A stretch of 64,000 bases of DNA from assembly GCF_900639985.1 (NCBI RefSeq), contig NZ_CAAAIM010000004.1:62001-126000 (forward strand), given 5' to 3'. Shown here piece by piece: positions 1 through 8,817 of the stretch (positions are counted from its first letter, which is position 1; each line of letters opens with the position of its first letter). The notes beneath the pieces were generated by a model. The model searched no databases, had not been told where the DNA came from, and saw only the letters and a program-made list of their open reading frames with translations. A program made the position numbers and the translations under genes. Source of the DNA: Legionella rowbothamii. GTDB taxonomy: Bacteria; Pseudomonadota; Gammaproteobacteria; Legionellales; Legionellaceae.

Positions 1-1428
1 GAGGGGATTAACTGGCCTGCGTTGTTACCTCGGGTTGAAGGATATTCAAATTTTCTTTGGCTTTTAATGGCTTCTTTAAGTTTTAAGCTACATTGGCCTG
101 TTGTGTTGACGATGAAATGGATTTCCGTTTTTAGTTTAGGCTCGGCGCTGTTTTTTTTATATCGTTTGAGCCGGCTTTTTTTAAGTCCTTTATTGGCAAT
201 GCTCCCAGTGTTCATTTTTAGCCATTATACGGGAGTGGTTTGGTGGACGGTTAGTGGATTAGAAAGTGCTTTTTTCTGTGCTTTATCCCTATTATTAACA
301 TGGCAATGTGCAGTGGCTTTGGGGTTTTCTCCTGTGTTAGAGCAGTCAACAGGAGATAGTCGATTATCTACTCGGGCTTGGGCTATCACTAATATTAGCT
401 TGCTATTACTTGGTTTAACCCGATTTGAGGGAATCGTTTGGGCTGTCCCTGTTGTCCTATTTATTTTTTGTCAGTGGAAATCAAAACGCATAAGCACGAT
501 GCTGCTGAGCAAAAAAAAGGGCTATTTATGGGGAATCATTACGCTGGTATGTTTGGTGCTTCCTTATACAATTTATTTTATTTGGCGTGTGCGTTATTTT
601 GGGCATTGGATTCCAAATAGTTACCAATGTAAAGCTTTTTTGACCGGACAGCGTGGGGTGGTTGATCTTGATTATATCCGCGTCATTATCCCTTTAATTG
701 TCGCCTCTTTGCCTTATTTGTTGGCGCCTAAAGATTGCCGACATATCCTGTTGTGGTTGCCTTCCGTGCTCTATGGACTAATGTTATGGGGGGCGGATCC
801 TGTTTTAGCACATATGCTACGTTTATTTTTAGCTCCTTTCGCGCTCTTTTCTTTGTTAGCAGTTTTGGGAGTATTCGAGTTTTTACATTATTTTAATATA
901 GTAAAAGAAGATTTAAAGCTGCTCGTTTGCTTTATCTTTATTTTCATAACGTTTTTATTAATCCCGAGGGATAATTTGGCTTCTCTCCATGTTTTGGCCA
1001 ACAATTACCAAAGTCGGAATCAAAGCAGGTTATTGATTGCCCGATTATTGAATGAGCAGGCAGCAAAGGGGGATACTATTTTATTAGGGGATTGTGGGGT
1101 AATTCCTTTTAATGCTCGCTCTGATTTACGTTTTATTGATAGCCAGTGCTTGAATAACGCGGAGTTAACACAACCACCTTATAACAGTAACTTTGCCTTA
1201 TATGCCTCTTATATTCGTGAGCAGGTAAAACCCAATTGGGTTATTATCAGTAAGCCAGTCCTTGAGGCTCGGTGTGATTTCTTAATAAACCTACTCGAAG
1301 GCTCTGACTTTTTGACACATTATCAGTTTGTTGCTCGGTTTGAGTCGGGACCTGTTGCACGTAATGCGCAAGGACGTTCGCAAAAGACGATTGATAATGT
1401 TTATTTGGTGTATAAAAGAGCTTCATAG
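1..1428 (+). CDS. Membrane glycosyltransferase-like protein, GT-C type (5' partial)
   Basis: The reading frame is open from base 1, so the true start lies upstream of the window; the TTG at 22 is only an internal codon. The visible N-terminal part reads PRVEGYSNFLW followed by several hydrophobic segments, and TVSGLESAFF comes shortly after. The RVEGY-NFLW and SGLE motifs are typical of polytopic GT-C-fold sugar transferases that use lipid-linked donors in the inner membrane. About nine or more membrane spans are followed by a soluble C-terminal domain (last 130 residues). The acceptor and donor are unknown. It converges on icmX and is separated from it by a palindromic repeat and a terminator. 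The family call is moderate and the exact role is unknown. Confidence 0.6.
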   Translation, partial: EGINWPALLPRVEGYSNFLWLLMASLSFKLHWPVVLTMKWISVFSLGSALFFLYRLSRLFLSPLLAMLPVFIFSHYTGVVWWTVSGLESAFFCALSLLLTWQCAVALGFSPVLEQSTGDSRLSTRAWAITNISLLLLGLTRFEGIVWAVPVVLFIFCQWKSKRISTMLLSKKKGYLWGIITLVCLVLPYTIYFIWRVRYFGHWIPNSYQCKAFLTGQRGVVDLDYIRVIIPLIVASLPYLLAPKDCRHILLWLPSVLYGLMLWGADPVLAHMLRLFLAPFALFSLLAVLGVFEFLHYFNIVKEDLKLLVCFIFIFITFLLIPRDNLASLHVLANNYQSRNQSRLLIARLLNEQAAKGDTILLGDCGVIPFNARSDLRFIDSQCLNNAELTQPPYNSNFALYASYIREQVKPNWVIISKPVLEARCDFLINLLEGSDFLTHYQFVARFESGPVARNAQGRSQKTIDNVYLVYKRAS

Positions 1429-1431
1429 ATG

Positions 1432-1505
1432 TAGGTTGGTCTGTTAAGCCCCGCATTGGGTGTGTGGTGGAGACCATTTTTTCTGGGGATTAACAGCCCA
1501 GCCTA
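1432..1505. repeat. Palindromic intergenic repeat, family A
   Basis: About 74 bp bounded by inverted arms of 21 bp that match at 18 positions. The left arm starts TAGGTTGGTCTG and the right arm ends CAGCCCAGCCTA. Similar elements lie at 16073, 30028, 53236 and 54131. It sits between two convergent genes. Confidence 0.6.
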
Positions 1506-1556
1506 CCTTCCGGCACGTTTTGAGCTTTAGTCGCATGAATTATCATAGCAGATGAT

Positions 1557-1583
1557 AAAAAAACTGTGGGCCTTAAGGCCCAC
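1557..1583 (-). terminator. Rho-independent terminator of icmWX
   Basis: On the minus strand a perfect 18-base palindrome GTGGGCCTTAAGGCCCAC is followed by AG and seven T residues, 10 bases after the icmX stop codon. Confidence 0.8.
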
Positions 1584-1592
1584 ATGATGAGA

Positions 1593-2957
1593 TTATTGAG
1601 ATGAGTTTGTTGTTGAGCCCGAGCCAGTGAAGTTCCCGCTAGGTTGTGTTGAGCGAGTATTTTGCAAAAGCATAATGCTGTTTGTAAGTAAAATACGCTC
1701 TTGTATTTGGCGACCTAAGTACATTTGATAATTAATTTCAGCCAATAAGGTTGCAATTTCTTTTTCGACCGTTGCTGGAGAAGCTGTATTAATTTGATTG
1801 ATCCATTGATTATTTTGGCTCATATCCGCATTAAATAATCTCCAAGTCGCCATTTGAAACTCACTCAATGCTTGGCTTGCTGGTGCCTGCCCGGTAGTAC
1901 TTTGGTTTTGTGGTAGCCTTTTTGACATAATGAAATATAAATTACTTAGTCCTACAGAGTATTGCGCTGCATAGGTCCGTAGTGAAGTAAAATAATTATT
2001 AAGCGTAGTTTTCGCTTGTATTTGTTCAAGTGTAGGCTGCTGAGAACCGCTTGATGCTGTTGCGGTACTATATAAGGTATCATAGGACTTAAGATTGGGT
2101 AATTGTAATGGTGTTACAGAGCCAGAAACATAGCGAATAAAATTCGCAGCTTGCTGAGCCTGATTTTGTGCATTTAAGCCTTGATTTTGGGAGTTAGATT
2201 GGCCAGATGTAGGTATAGTTGAACCTGTATTGCTCGATGTACTTTGGGTTGAATACAAAAGTGGCGCAGTTAGATTATTGCTATTTAACTGGCTTAAAAA
2301 TTGCTGGTTATATTGATATGTAAAATATTGGTAAGTCGAGGGAAGTTCCCCAATGATATTCGAAGAAACCACGCTTGCTGGTACTAGGTTACCACCATTG
2401 GCATTAGAGGAGCATCCGACCCAAGCAGTGCCATCGTAGTTCATACAATAGCTGTTATCTGGTGTACCGAGTATATTTAATATTCCTTGATTCACAGGGT
2501 CTTGTTGAAAGGTCTGCTGGTCAATATTATTGACAACGGACACCTTGCCTTGCTGTTGGGATGAGGGGTTACTGAAGTTTTGTGCATTGAAGGTGTTATT
2601 GGCCCAAGCATTTATTGATGAGGCACCAGCTACTTCTCCTGGAACGATTTGACTTAAGGCAGCACTGAAGGCGTTAACAGGGAGGGCGCCTAAAAAGGTA
2701 TTAAACATGTAGGTTTGCACAACTTGGGTTGTGCTGGCATTAAGTAGGGTTTGACTTACTGTGCTGTTATTCTTGGTAGGCGATTGAGTAATGTTATACC
2801 CTAAATAGCCACCAAGATTTACTAAATATTCTACTAAATTTTGTGTGTTGGTTGCTGTTTGCTGGGTGCCGTACTGGGAAAGGTCATCTGCTACAGCGGG
2901 CAGTGCCGTCCAGCAAAACAAATTAATCACAGCGAATTTTGATAGTCGTTTCATCAT
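1593..2957 (-). CDS. icmX: Dot/Icm type IVB secretion protein IcmX
   Basis: IcmX is a secreted or periplasmic component of the Dot/Icm system, needed for a functional translocation pore in host cells. The 454-residue product begins with a clear signal peptide (basic MMKR, hydrophobic stretch, ALPAVA before DD). The rest is a Q/N/S/T-rich exported protein with no membrane span, and its length is close to the roughly 466 residues of L. pneumophila IcmX. It overlaps the icmW stop by 4 bases and is transcribed divergently from icmV-dotA, which is the region I arrangement of L. pneumophila. Low-complexity S/T/N/Q tracts near residues 240-270 and at the C-terminus are probably variable between species. 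Gene order makes the call secure. Confidence 0.93.
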   Translation of the reverse strand: MMKRLSKFAVINLFCWTALPAVADDLSQYGTQQTATNTQNLVEYLVNLGGYLGYNITQSPTKNNSTVSQTLLNASTTQVVQTYMFNTFLGALPVNAFSAALSQIVPGEVAGASSINAWANNTFNAQNFSNPSSQQQGKVSVVNNIDQQTFQQDPVNQGILNILGTPDNSYCMNYDGTAWVGCSSNANGGNLVPASVVSSNIIGELPSTYQYFTYQYNQQFLSQLNSNNLTAPLLYSTQSTSSNTGSTIPTSGQSNSQNQGLNAQNQAQQAANFIRYVSGSVTPLQLPNLKSYDTLYSTATASSGSQQPTLEQIQAKTTLNNYFTSLRTYAAQYSVGLSNLYFIMSKRLPQNQSTTGQAPASQALSEFQMATWRLFNADMSQNNQWINQINTASPATVEKEIATLLAEINYQMYLGRQIQERILLTNSIMLLQNTRSTQPSGNFTGSGSTTNSSQ

Positions 2958-3409
2958 TCATCCCCTTCAAGTGCGCGCAAAACGAGTTTGAGTCGATATT
3001 GACAAAAAACTCGCGATAATAAGCGTAAACGTTCAAATACAATGTTTCTCTTAAGAAAAACTCCTGCAGGATCATGGCTTCCAGTACTCGTTTCTTCCGC
3101 ATGTATTAGGACACGTGAAGCGCTTCCCGGATGAACTGTATCGATTGCTTGCAACAAACGTAGTCCTCTCCCTGATTTAATATTTCCTACGATACGAATG
3201 AACTTTTCCTCTTCAGACAGGAGTCCTAAATCGATTTTTTCAATGTCGTCAAGCTCCTTACCCAACTGCTCCATAGCAGCCTCAAATTCGGGATTTCCAT
3301 CGAGGGTCCAGTCCTCAACACTTTCCATAAAAGTAATAACGCGGTAGATCATCGGGTCGATATATTCAAACCAATATTGGGAGGATGCTTCATGGCTAAG
3401 ATCGGGCAT
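2954..3409 (-). CDS. icmW: Dot/Icm effector-adaptor IcmW
   Basis: IcmW is the small acidic cytoplasmic partner of IcmS. The IcmSW pair binds the C-terminal tail of the coupling protein DotL and recruits many effectors to the Dot/Icm channel. The 151-residue product has the length of L. pneumophila IcmW and is soluble and rich in D/E. It begins MPDLSHEASSQYWFEYIDP, and icmX follows with a 4-base overlap. A probable LvgA, the other subunit of the IcmSW-LvgA adaptor, is encoded at 42688 in this window; IcmS itself is not here. Confidence 0.95.
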   Translation of the reverse strand: MPDLSHEASSQYWFEYIDPMIYRVITFMESVEDWTLDGNPEFEAAMEQLGKELDDIEKIDLGLLSEEEKFIRIVGNIKSGRGLRLLQAIDTVHPGSASRVLIHAEETSTGSHDPAGVFLKRNIVFERLRLLSRVFCQYRLKLVLRALEGDE

Positions 3410-3518
3410 GATTTACTCTTTTTTTACTGTGTTAGATTAATGGACGAATTCATTACTTACTACTATAGTATATTATGAAGGGTAAAAGATAGATTTCTAA
3501 TTTAAAGAAGTAAAAAAT
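3410..3518. promoter_or_regulatory. Divergent icmW/icmV intergenic promoter region with a CpxR-like direct repeat
   Basis: This 109-base AT-rich gap must hold the promoters of both icmWX and icmV-dotA. On the minus strand close to icmW, GTAAA occurs twice separated by 6 bases (3411-3426), resembling the GTAAA-N5-GTAAA sites of CpxR. CpxR is known to control some L. pneumophila icm/dot genes. The site lies immediately upstream of the icmW start codon, which is unusual for an activator, so the assignment is tentative. Confidence 0.35.
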
Positions 3519-3974
3519 ATGAAGAAGCAATCAGAATCGAGAATTGTAAAGCTTATTAGCAGTATTCTAAATGTTCGCGCATGGTTTGATTGGGAACGGG
3601 TGAGGTCTTTTACTCTATACCTATCTAATGGATTTAAACGATTGTTTGTACCACAACAGAATAAGGAGGTTGAGTCCTTTGAAGAGGCCGCAACTAAATT
3701 AAATCTTAATGATACAACCTTAATGACAAAGCAAAAAGCATTGTTTCGTTTAAGTATCGTCATGCTAATCGCAGCAGGCCTGATTTTGGGCTATGCCGGT
3801 TATCAACTTTTTTATGGTTCATTTATGGCGGTTTTAGTGAGCTTAATAGTCACATTAATCGCATTGGCATTGGCTTTTCGCTACCATTTCTGGTACTACC
3901 AAATTAAAAGTCGTAAGTTGGGTTGTACCTTTGACGAATGGTTCAGGCAAGGATTATTAGGGGAGAAAAAATGA
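3519..3974 (+). CDS. icmV: Dot/Icm protein IcmV
   Basis: IcmV is a small inner-membrane component of the Dot/Icm apparatus. The 151-residue product has a basic soluble N-terminal part and two adjacent hydrophobic segments (about residues 84-125, LSIVMLIAAGLILGYAGY and the following stretch), and a short basic C-terminal tail. Length and position before dotA match L. pneumophila icmV. Its TGA overlaps the dotA ATG (ATGA at 3971-3974), so the two are translationally coupled. Confidence 0.93.
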   Translation: MKKQSESRIVKLISSILNVRAWFDWERVRSFTLYLSNGFKRLFVPQQNKEVESFEEAATKLNLNDTTLMTKQKALFRLSIVMLIAAGLILGYAGYQLFYGSFMAVLVSLIVTLIALALAFRYHFWYYQIKSRKLGCTFDEWFRQGLLGEKK

Positions 3975-6900
3975 GCAATTTTCTTACAAAAACTATACTC
4001 CTCTTCCTCTTCCCCGCTTTGGCTTTAGCGGATAACTCGCTGACTTTTGCCCCGCCGGCCAGTGACTATTCAATTGTGTTTTTGGGTAATTTGTTTGGTA
4101 TCGTCGATGGCGTGATCAGCGGTACGGGCAGCCAAATAATGGGTAGCATGTTTGGGGTGTTTAACTCTGCCGTTTTAGCTTTAGGCGGTATGATTATAAT
4201 GTACACCCTACTCGTCTCGACTATGAATACAGCCCATGAAGGACAAATGTTAGGGCAAAAATGGTCTTCTATTTGGATTCCAGTACGTTCCACCGTAGGT
4301 TTATCCTTATTAATCCCTAAAGCATCCGGTTATTGCTTGATGCAAATTTTTGTTATGTGGATTGTGGTACAAGGTGTTGGAGCCGCAGATAAAGTTTGGA
4401 ATGCGGCTTTAAGTTATTTGAACCGTGGGGGCGTTATAATCCAAGCCCAACAAGTAAACCCTGCCTCAGCGCTTGTTAATGGTTCTGCCGGAATGTCAGG
4501 CATTGCTTCAGGCGCGATGAATATTCTTGCAGGTCAAGTGTGTATGCTGGGTTTGCAAACACAGCTACAAAATCAGCGGCAAAATTATTTAAATCAAAAG
4601 GCAAAAAACTCAGGGCCTTGTTCGGGAACACCTTCCGGAACTATGGCTACGTTCTGTAATACTTCTGTTCCTGATTTTCTTGGTTCGGTCAATGCAGTGA
4701 CTACGCAAAATAATAATCCCACTGCAAGTTATTGGACCGTGTCAATGCCTAATTTTGACACTGGTTCTCCCTATAATTTCTTAAATGGTATTTGCGGCCA
4801 GATCCGCTGGAATAATATTAATACCCTTACTTCAACTACGAATACCACAACCAAATCTGATAATGCCGTGTTGTCAGCTCTCAAAACGACCTTTGGTATT
4901 AAACCCTCAAGTAGTACTGTATCTAATACCAATAATGTGGGAGGCAACTCAAGTGCTTTGGGTTCTAGTCAGGGAGTGGTTGGTGAAACAACGAGCATAG
5001 GGGGTGTTTCTCTTACACCCGATGAGTTACAAACCGCACAGCTGTCACGGGCAATTGCCATCCAACAAATGTATGTGGATTTATCTAATGTAACCCAAAC
5101 TATAATTGGTAATGCTCCAGGATTTGCGGCACCAGGTTCGAATAATTCAAGCAGCTCTACGCCATTTATTGCCAATTTGGCAAATCAGCAGTTTGGAGTA
5201 CCTTATACTCAAAACTCGACTGTATGTTCATCATATGGTCAAAATTGCTTGATTTGGGGGCCTGCTGCAGGGAGTGCTGGTGGCGGCACATTGTTTAATG
5301 GAACAGAGTTTATTAATGCAATAAATGATTATAACGGCATTATGATGCCAACGCTAAACCTGCTAACTCAAATGAACGATAGTGCTAATGCCAGTAATGC
5401 ACGAGCATTCATTGCCCAAGCCTCCACCCAAGGCTGGATTATGGCAGGAGCTTACTTCTTTAATCTAGTACAAATTCAGGGTAGTGCGACCCAAAACGCG
5501 AGCATGACAGATAGTAATACCGGTTTGGATCAAAGCTCTTTTGATGCAACCCAGATTACCTCGCCTTTTGGTGATAATGGCAGTTGTAGTGGAGGCTCTT
5601 ACTCAACATTGTGTACTTGGTTTGGTGGGAATCGTTCACCTATAGCAATGGTGCAATCATTAATTGACGGTTCTGGTATTTCATCTCCTACCTCTACCTC
5701 GGCAAGTAGTCTTGTGCCTAAACCTAATATGACAGCAAATCCTAATAGACCTGCCGTTCCTAGTTTACAATCATCGACAGTCTATGGCTTTGTCAATAAC
5801 TCAGTAATGATGCAAACGCCAGGACAACCCGGTTTAAAACCTTTGACCTTTGCGAATACCATTAACTTCCATGTTGATACGTCATTATATACATTACAAC
5901 AACAAAGCTTCTCATGCGGTAAGGTTCAGATCTTGTTCTTCTCCTTCTGTTTAGGACAATTGTTGGGGAACTTATTCTATAATGTCATATTCCTCTTCAT
6001 CTATAACACCTTGATGCAGATTTTTGGACAGATAATTAACCAGGTAGTCATGGCATTCCTGATGATTCCTCTGAGTGGTATGGCTGATATCTTTAAACAA
6101 GGGGTGCAAGTTCTCTCTGCTCCAGGAGTTAACCCTATTGTGGCTTTAGCAAATATGGGGACCCAATACATTAACTTCTCTGGTAACCTCTGGCTTATGT
6201 TACTAAATATGGCGGTTACCAGTGCGTTAATCCCGGTGTTTGGTATCTTTATCTTTGCGTTGATTTCTTTGGCTCTGCCTCTTTTACTCGCTTGGGTAGG
6301 GGTTATGACCACCATAGGCTTTACTACGGCATATTATATTCCGATATTGCCTTACATGATCTTCACTTTCGGTGCGATGTCATGGTTGATTTCGGTGATT
6401 GAAGCGATGGTGGCCGCACCAATAGTGGCCTTAGGGGTAACTCACCCTGAAGGGCATGATGCCTTCGGTAAAGGTGAAGCGGCAATCATGATCTTAATCA
6501 ACGTCTTTTTAAGGCCATCGATGATGATTATTGGATATATTGCTGGTATTGCCTTGTCGTACGTTGGCGTATGGATTCTTAACTCCGGATATGATACAGC
6601 CATTGCCTTTATTCAACAGGACAATACGCATAAGAGTGGCCTAGGCACGGCGATTTCAACCTTAGGCGGCGGGGTCGATGACATGGCTTCAGGTACTGGA
6701 GGTTATTCGGATTGGGCTGGTGTTTATGCCTTCTTCTTCTCGATTTTGACCTACACGTCGATGTATTTAGTATTAATACAAAAATCCTTTACCTTAATAT
6801 CCTATTTACCTGATAAGGTATTACGCTGGATTGGAGGTAACCCTGAAAGCTTAGGACAAGAGTCCGCACAATGGGCTGGTGAGGTTCAAAAGCAACAAGA

Positions 6901-7123
6901 TGCCGGTATTAAAGAAACCCGAGATGCTCAAGGTCAAATTGACAAGCAACTTGGTGGTATTGGTATGAAAGGACTCAATAAAGCTAAAGGTGCCATCGGT
7001 AGTGGTGGCGGCGGCAGCGGTAGCGTTGAGGCTACTAGTGGTAAAAGTGGCGGCGGTGGCGGCGGCGGTAAAGGCGGCGGTCTTGGTGGCAAACTCAAAG
7101 GTCTTGGTGGTGAGGGCGGTTAA
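3971..7123 (+). CDS. dotA: Dot/Icm polytopic membrane protein DotA
   Basis: DotA is a large inner-membrane protein essential for Dot/Icm function; in L. pneumophila it is also secreted as an oligomer. The start at 3971 is chosen over an in-frame upstream GTG (3938) because it gives a signal peptide (MSNFLTKTILLFLFPALALA before DNS) and has AGGGGAG six bases upstream. The 1050-residue product fits DotA. Hydrophobic spans lie near residues 55-80 and 105-135. They are followed by a long S/T/N-rich periplasmic loop (about 170-640) and several more spans (about 650-960). The last 60 residues are very glycine-rich (runs of G with K/S), a species-variable tail. Confidence 0.96.
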   Translation: MSNFLTKTILLFLFPALALADNSLTFAPPASDYSIVFLGNLFGIVDGVISGTGSQIMGSMFGVFNSAVLALGGMIIMYTLLVSTMNTAHEGQMLGQKWSSIWIPVRSTVGLSLLIPKASGYCLMQIFVMWIVVQGVGAADKVWNAALSYLNRGGVIIQAQQVNPASALVNGSAGMSGIASGAMNILAGQVCMLGLQTQLQNQRQNYLNQKAKNSGPCSGTPSGTMATFCNTSVPDFLGSVNAVTTQNNNPTASYWTVSMPNFDTGSPYNFLNGICGQIRWNNINTLTSTTNTTTKSDNAVLSALKTTFGIKPSSSTVSNTNNVGGNSSALGSSQGVVGETTSIGGVSLTPDELQTAQLSRAIAIQQMYVDLSNVTQTIIGNAPGFAAPGSNNSSSSTPFIANLANQQFGVPYTQNSTVCSSYGQNCLIWGPAAGSAGGGTLFNGTEFINAINDYNGIMMPTLNLLTQMNDSANASNARAFIAQASTQGWIMAGAYFFNLVQIQGSATQNASMTDSNTGLDQSSFDATQITSPFGDNGSCSGGSYSTLCTWFGGNRSPIAMVQSLIDGSGISSPTSTSASSLVPKPNMTANPNRPAVPSLQSSTVYGFVNNSVMMQTPGQPGLKPLTFANTINFHVDTSLYTLQQQSFSCGKVQILFFSFCLGQLLGNLFYNVIFLFIYNTLMQIFGQIINQVVMAFLMIPLSGMADIFKQGVQVLSAPGVNPIVALANMGTQYINFSGNLWLMLLNMAVTSALIPVFGIFIFALISLALPLLLAWVGVMTTIGFTTAYYIPILPYMIFTFGAMSWLISVIEAMVAAPIVALGVTHPEGHDAFGKGEAAIMILINVFLRPSMMIIGYIAGIALSYVGVWILNSGYDTAIAFIQQDNTHKSGLGTAISTLGGGVDDMASGTGGYSDWAGVYAFFFSILTYTSMYLVLIQKSFTLISYLPDKVLRWIGGNPESLGQESAQWAGEVQKQQDAGIKETRDAQGQIDKQLGGIGMKGLNKAKGAIGSGGGGSGSVEATSGKSGGGGGGGKGGGLGGKLKGLGGEGG

Positions 7124-7148
7124 CCAGAATAGGTTATTTATTGAAATT

Positions 7149-7194
7149 AGGTCTGTTTACATTTCGGTGGTTAAACTGGGATGTACACAGACCT
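7149..7194 (+). terminator. Imperfect hairpin downstream of dotA
   Basis: Arms AGGTCTGTTTACAT (7149-7162) and ATGTACACAGACCT (7181-7194) pair at 13 of 14 positions around an 18-base loop and are followed by TAGTGTTTT. It is a plausible but weak dotA terminator, because the T run is short. Confidence 0.45.
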
Positions 7195-7221
7195 TAGTGT
7201 TTTAATGAGTTGAGGTTTAGT

Positions 7222-7941
7222 GTGATTGTAACGGATGAAATAAATTACAATGACGCGAATACAATCTGCAAAGGATTCATCGCGTACAACAAAGACTTTT
7301 CATCGCCACGGCCCACGGTGATGGTTGCCCATGATTGGGGGGGCCGGGGTAATGAGGCATGTAATAAGGCCATACAACTTGCTAAGATGGGTTATGTGGG
7401 CTTTGCTATTGATATGTATGGGCAAGCGCAAGTAGCTTTTGAAAAGGGAGAAAAACGAGCTTTAATGACTCCTTTTATGAATGATCGTCAAATGTTAATT
7501 AAGCGAATTCAATCCGCCTTTAATTTACTCACGGAATTACCTCAGGTTGATAAAAACAATATTGCGGCTATAGGTTATTGTTTTGGTGGTTTATGTGTGT
7601 TGGATTTGGCACGTTTTGGCGTTGATGTTAAAGGTGTAGTTAGTTTTCATGGCGTGCTCAAAGCTCCAGAAGAAGAATTATTTGCTCCTATTAAAGCTAA
7701 AATATTGGTTTTACATGGCTATGATGATCCTTTGGTTAAACCAGAGCAGGTCAATCAATTTGCGATTGAAATGAGTGCTCGGAAAGCGGATTGGCAAATC
7801 CATATTTATGGTAATACTGCTCATTCATTTACTAATCCCTTAGCGAATGATGATGAGATGGGGTTGCATTACAACGAGCAGGCTGATCAACGTTCTTGGC
7901 AAACAACAGAGGTGTTTTTGAAAGAAGTTTTTTCGGAATAG
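7222..7941 (+). CDS. Dienelactone hydrolase family protein
   Basis: An alpha/beta-hydrolase of the dienelactone hydrolase family (carboxymethylenebutenolidase-like). The cysteine nucleophile motif GYCFGG is near residue 120, the conserved HDWGGRGN element near residue 35, HGYDDP carries the likely acid, and the catalytic histidine is in AHSFTNP near the C-terminus. I prefer GTG at 7222 (GAGG, six-base spacing) over TTG at 7210. A paralog with the same motifs lies at 24063. The physiological substrate is unknown, since these proteins are often general small-ester hydrolases. It converges on the DUF6282 gene. Confidence 0.85.
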   Translation: MIVTDEINYNDANTICKGFIAYNKDFSSPRPTVMVAHDWGGRGNEACNKAIQLAKMGYVGFAIDMYGQAQVAFEKGEKRALMTPFMNDRQMLIKRIQSAFNLLTELPQVDKNNIAAIGYCFGGLCVLDLARFGVDVKGVVSFHGVLKAPEEELFAPIKAKILVLHGYDDPLVKPEQVNQFAIEMSARKADWQIHIYGNTAHSFTNPLANDDEMGLHYNEQADQRSWQTTEVFLKEVFSE

Positions 7942-7959
7942 GGCCGGCGCGCGCAATAG

Positions 7960-8817
7960 CTACGAAAACAGCTTAATCACATGCCCCCGCAACAGCTCGT
8001 TTTTTCTTTGTTCCGACAGCTGCAACTCAGTAAATAGCTGCGAGGAATAACGGGCCCATTCCTTAATATCCATCTGCGTTGTTTGCCCAAGATCCGAGCT
8101 ATAAATAACGCGAGGAATGTTCTGCAATACTGCACTAAAATCTTCTTTATCCTGATGTCCTAGAAGATACGTTAATGCCGTTTGCTCAACCCAGACAAAT
8201 TCATTCTGGGCTAATTCCATTAAGTCCGGTGCTTTTAAATTAACCAATGGATGGGCCGGTTGATTTAAAACTAATGCAGGTACTTTATAGCGAATACAAG
8301 CATCCACTAAGCAGTAAACCTCCTCTTGGGATGCATGTCCAGTGGTTAAAATAATTGGATAGTCATTTGCCATTTTTAAAATATCAACTACATTTTTACC
8401 TAATTGCTGTTTGCTATTAAACAGAGTTTCGCCGCGTTGGCTATATGGACTTAAATGTGGATAGCTTAATTGACGTGAAATTTTTGAGGGATAGCTGCGA
8501 CCCGTAATTGTAGGAAAGTGTACCAACAATTTTGAGGGGGTTAGCGGTTGGTATTCATTCAATGCTTGCATAATGACGCGATAATTAATTCCACCTGCCA
8601 GCTGATTTAAAATCAACGAAGGAAAAACCGGTAATCCTTGTTGTTGCGCTAAGGTGGCTTGAATGCTGGTTGCACCAAGATGACTGGTTAAAAAAACGGC
8701 TCCGTGCAAGGATTGATAAATTTCTCCTGCTTGTAGTGCATTCCAGCGACGTGCATAGAGATCGGGACTTGCATGGTAATGAATATCAATAAATTGATAA
8801 TCTGCTAATTTGTTCAT
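7960..8817 (-). CDS. DUF6282-type putative metal-dependent hydrolase
   Basis: The 285-residue soluble protein resembles the amidohydrolase-like DUF6282 family. An N-terminal HxH-type metal site is in DIHYHASPD (residues 11-19), internal histidines occur in TSHLGA and TTGHAS, and an aspartate in YSSDLGQ is where TIM-barrel hydrolases carry their metal ligand. It is the last gene of the five-gene run behind dotB; its start codon overlaps the stop of the fusion gene by 4 bases (ATGA). The substrate is unknown. A role on a carboxylic acid or amide made by the upstream enzymes is an inference from context. Confidence 0.7.
   Translation of the reverse strand: MNKLADYQFIDIHYHASPDLYARRWNALQAGEIYQSLHGAVFLTSHLGATSIQATLAQQQGLPVFPSLILNQLAGGINYRVIMQALNEYQPLTPSKLLVHFPTITGRSYPSKISRQLSYPHLSPYSQRGETLFNSKQQLGKNVVDILKMANDYPIILTTGHASQEEVYCLVDACIRYKVPALVLNQPAHPLVNLKAPDLMELAQNEFVWVEQTALTYLLGHQDKEDFSAVLQNIPRVIYSSDLGQTTQMDIKEWARYSSQLFTELQLSEQRKNELLRGHVIKLFS

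Noticed and set aside
1247-1477. 76-codon minus-strand frame at the end of the first gene
   Set aside because: It is a shadow of the membrane protein gene and runs into a family A repeat.
3938-3970. Upstream GTG start for dotA
   Set aside because: It would add 11 residues in front of a good signal peptide, and ATG 3971 has the better Shine-Dalgarno spacing.
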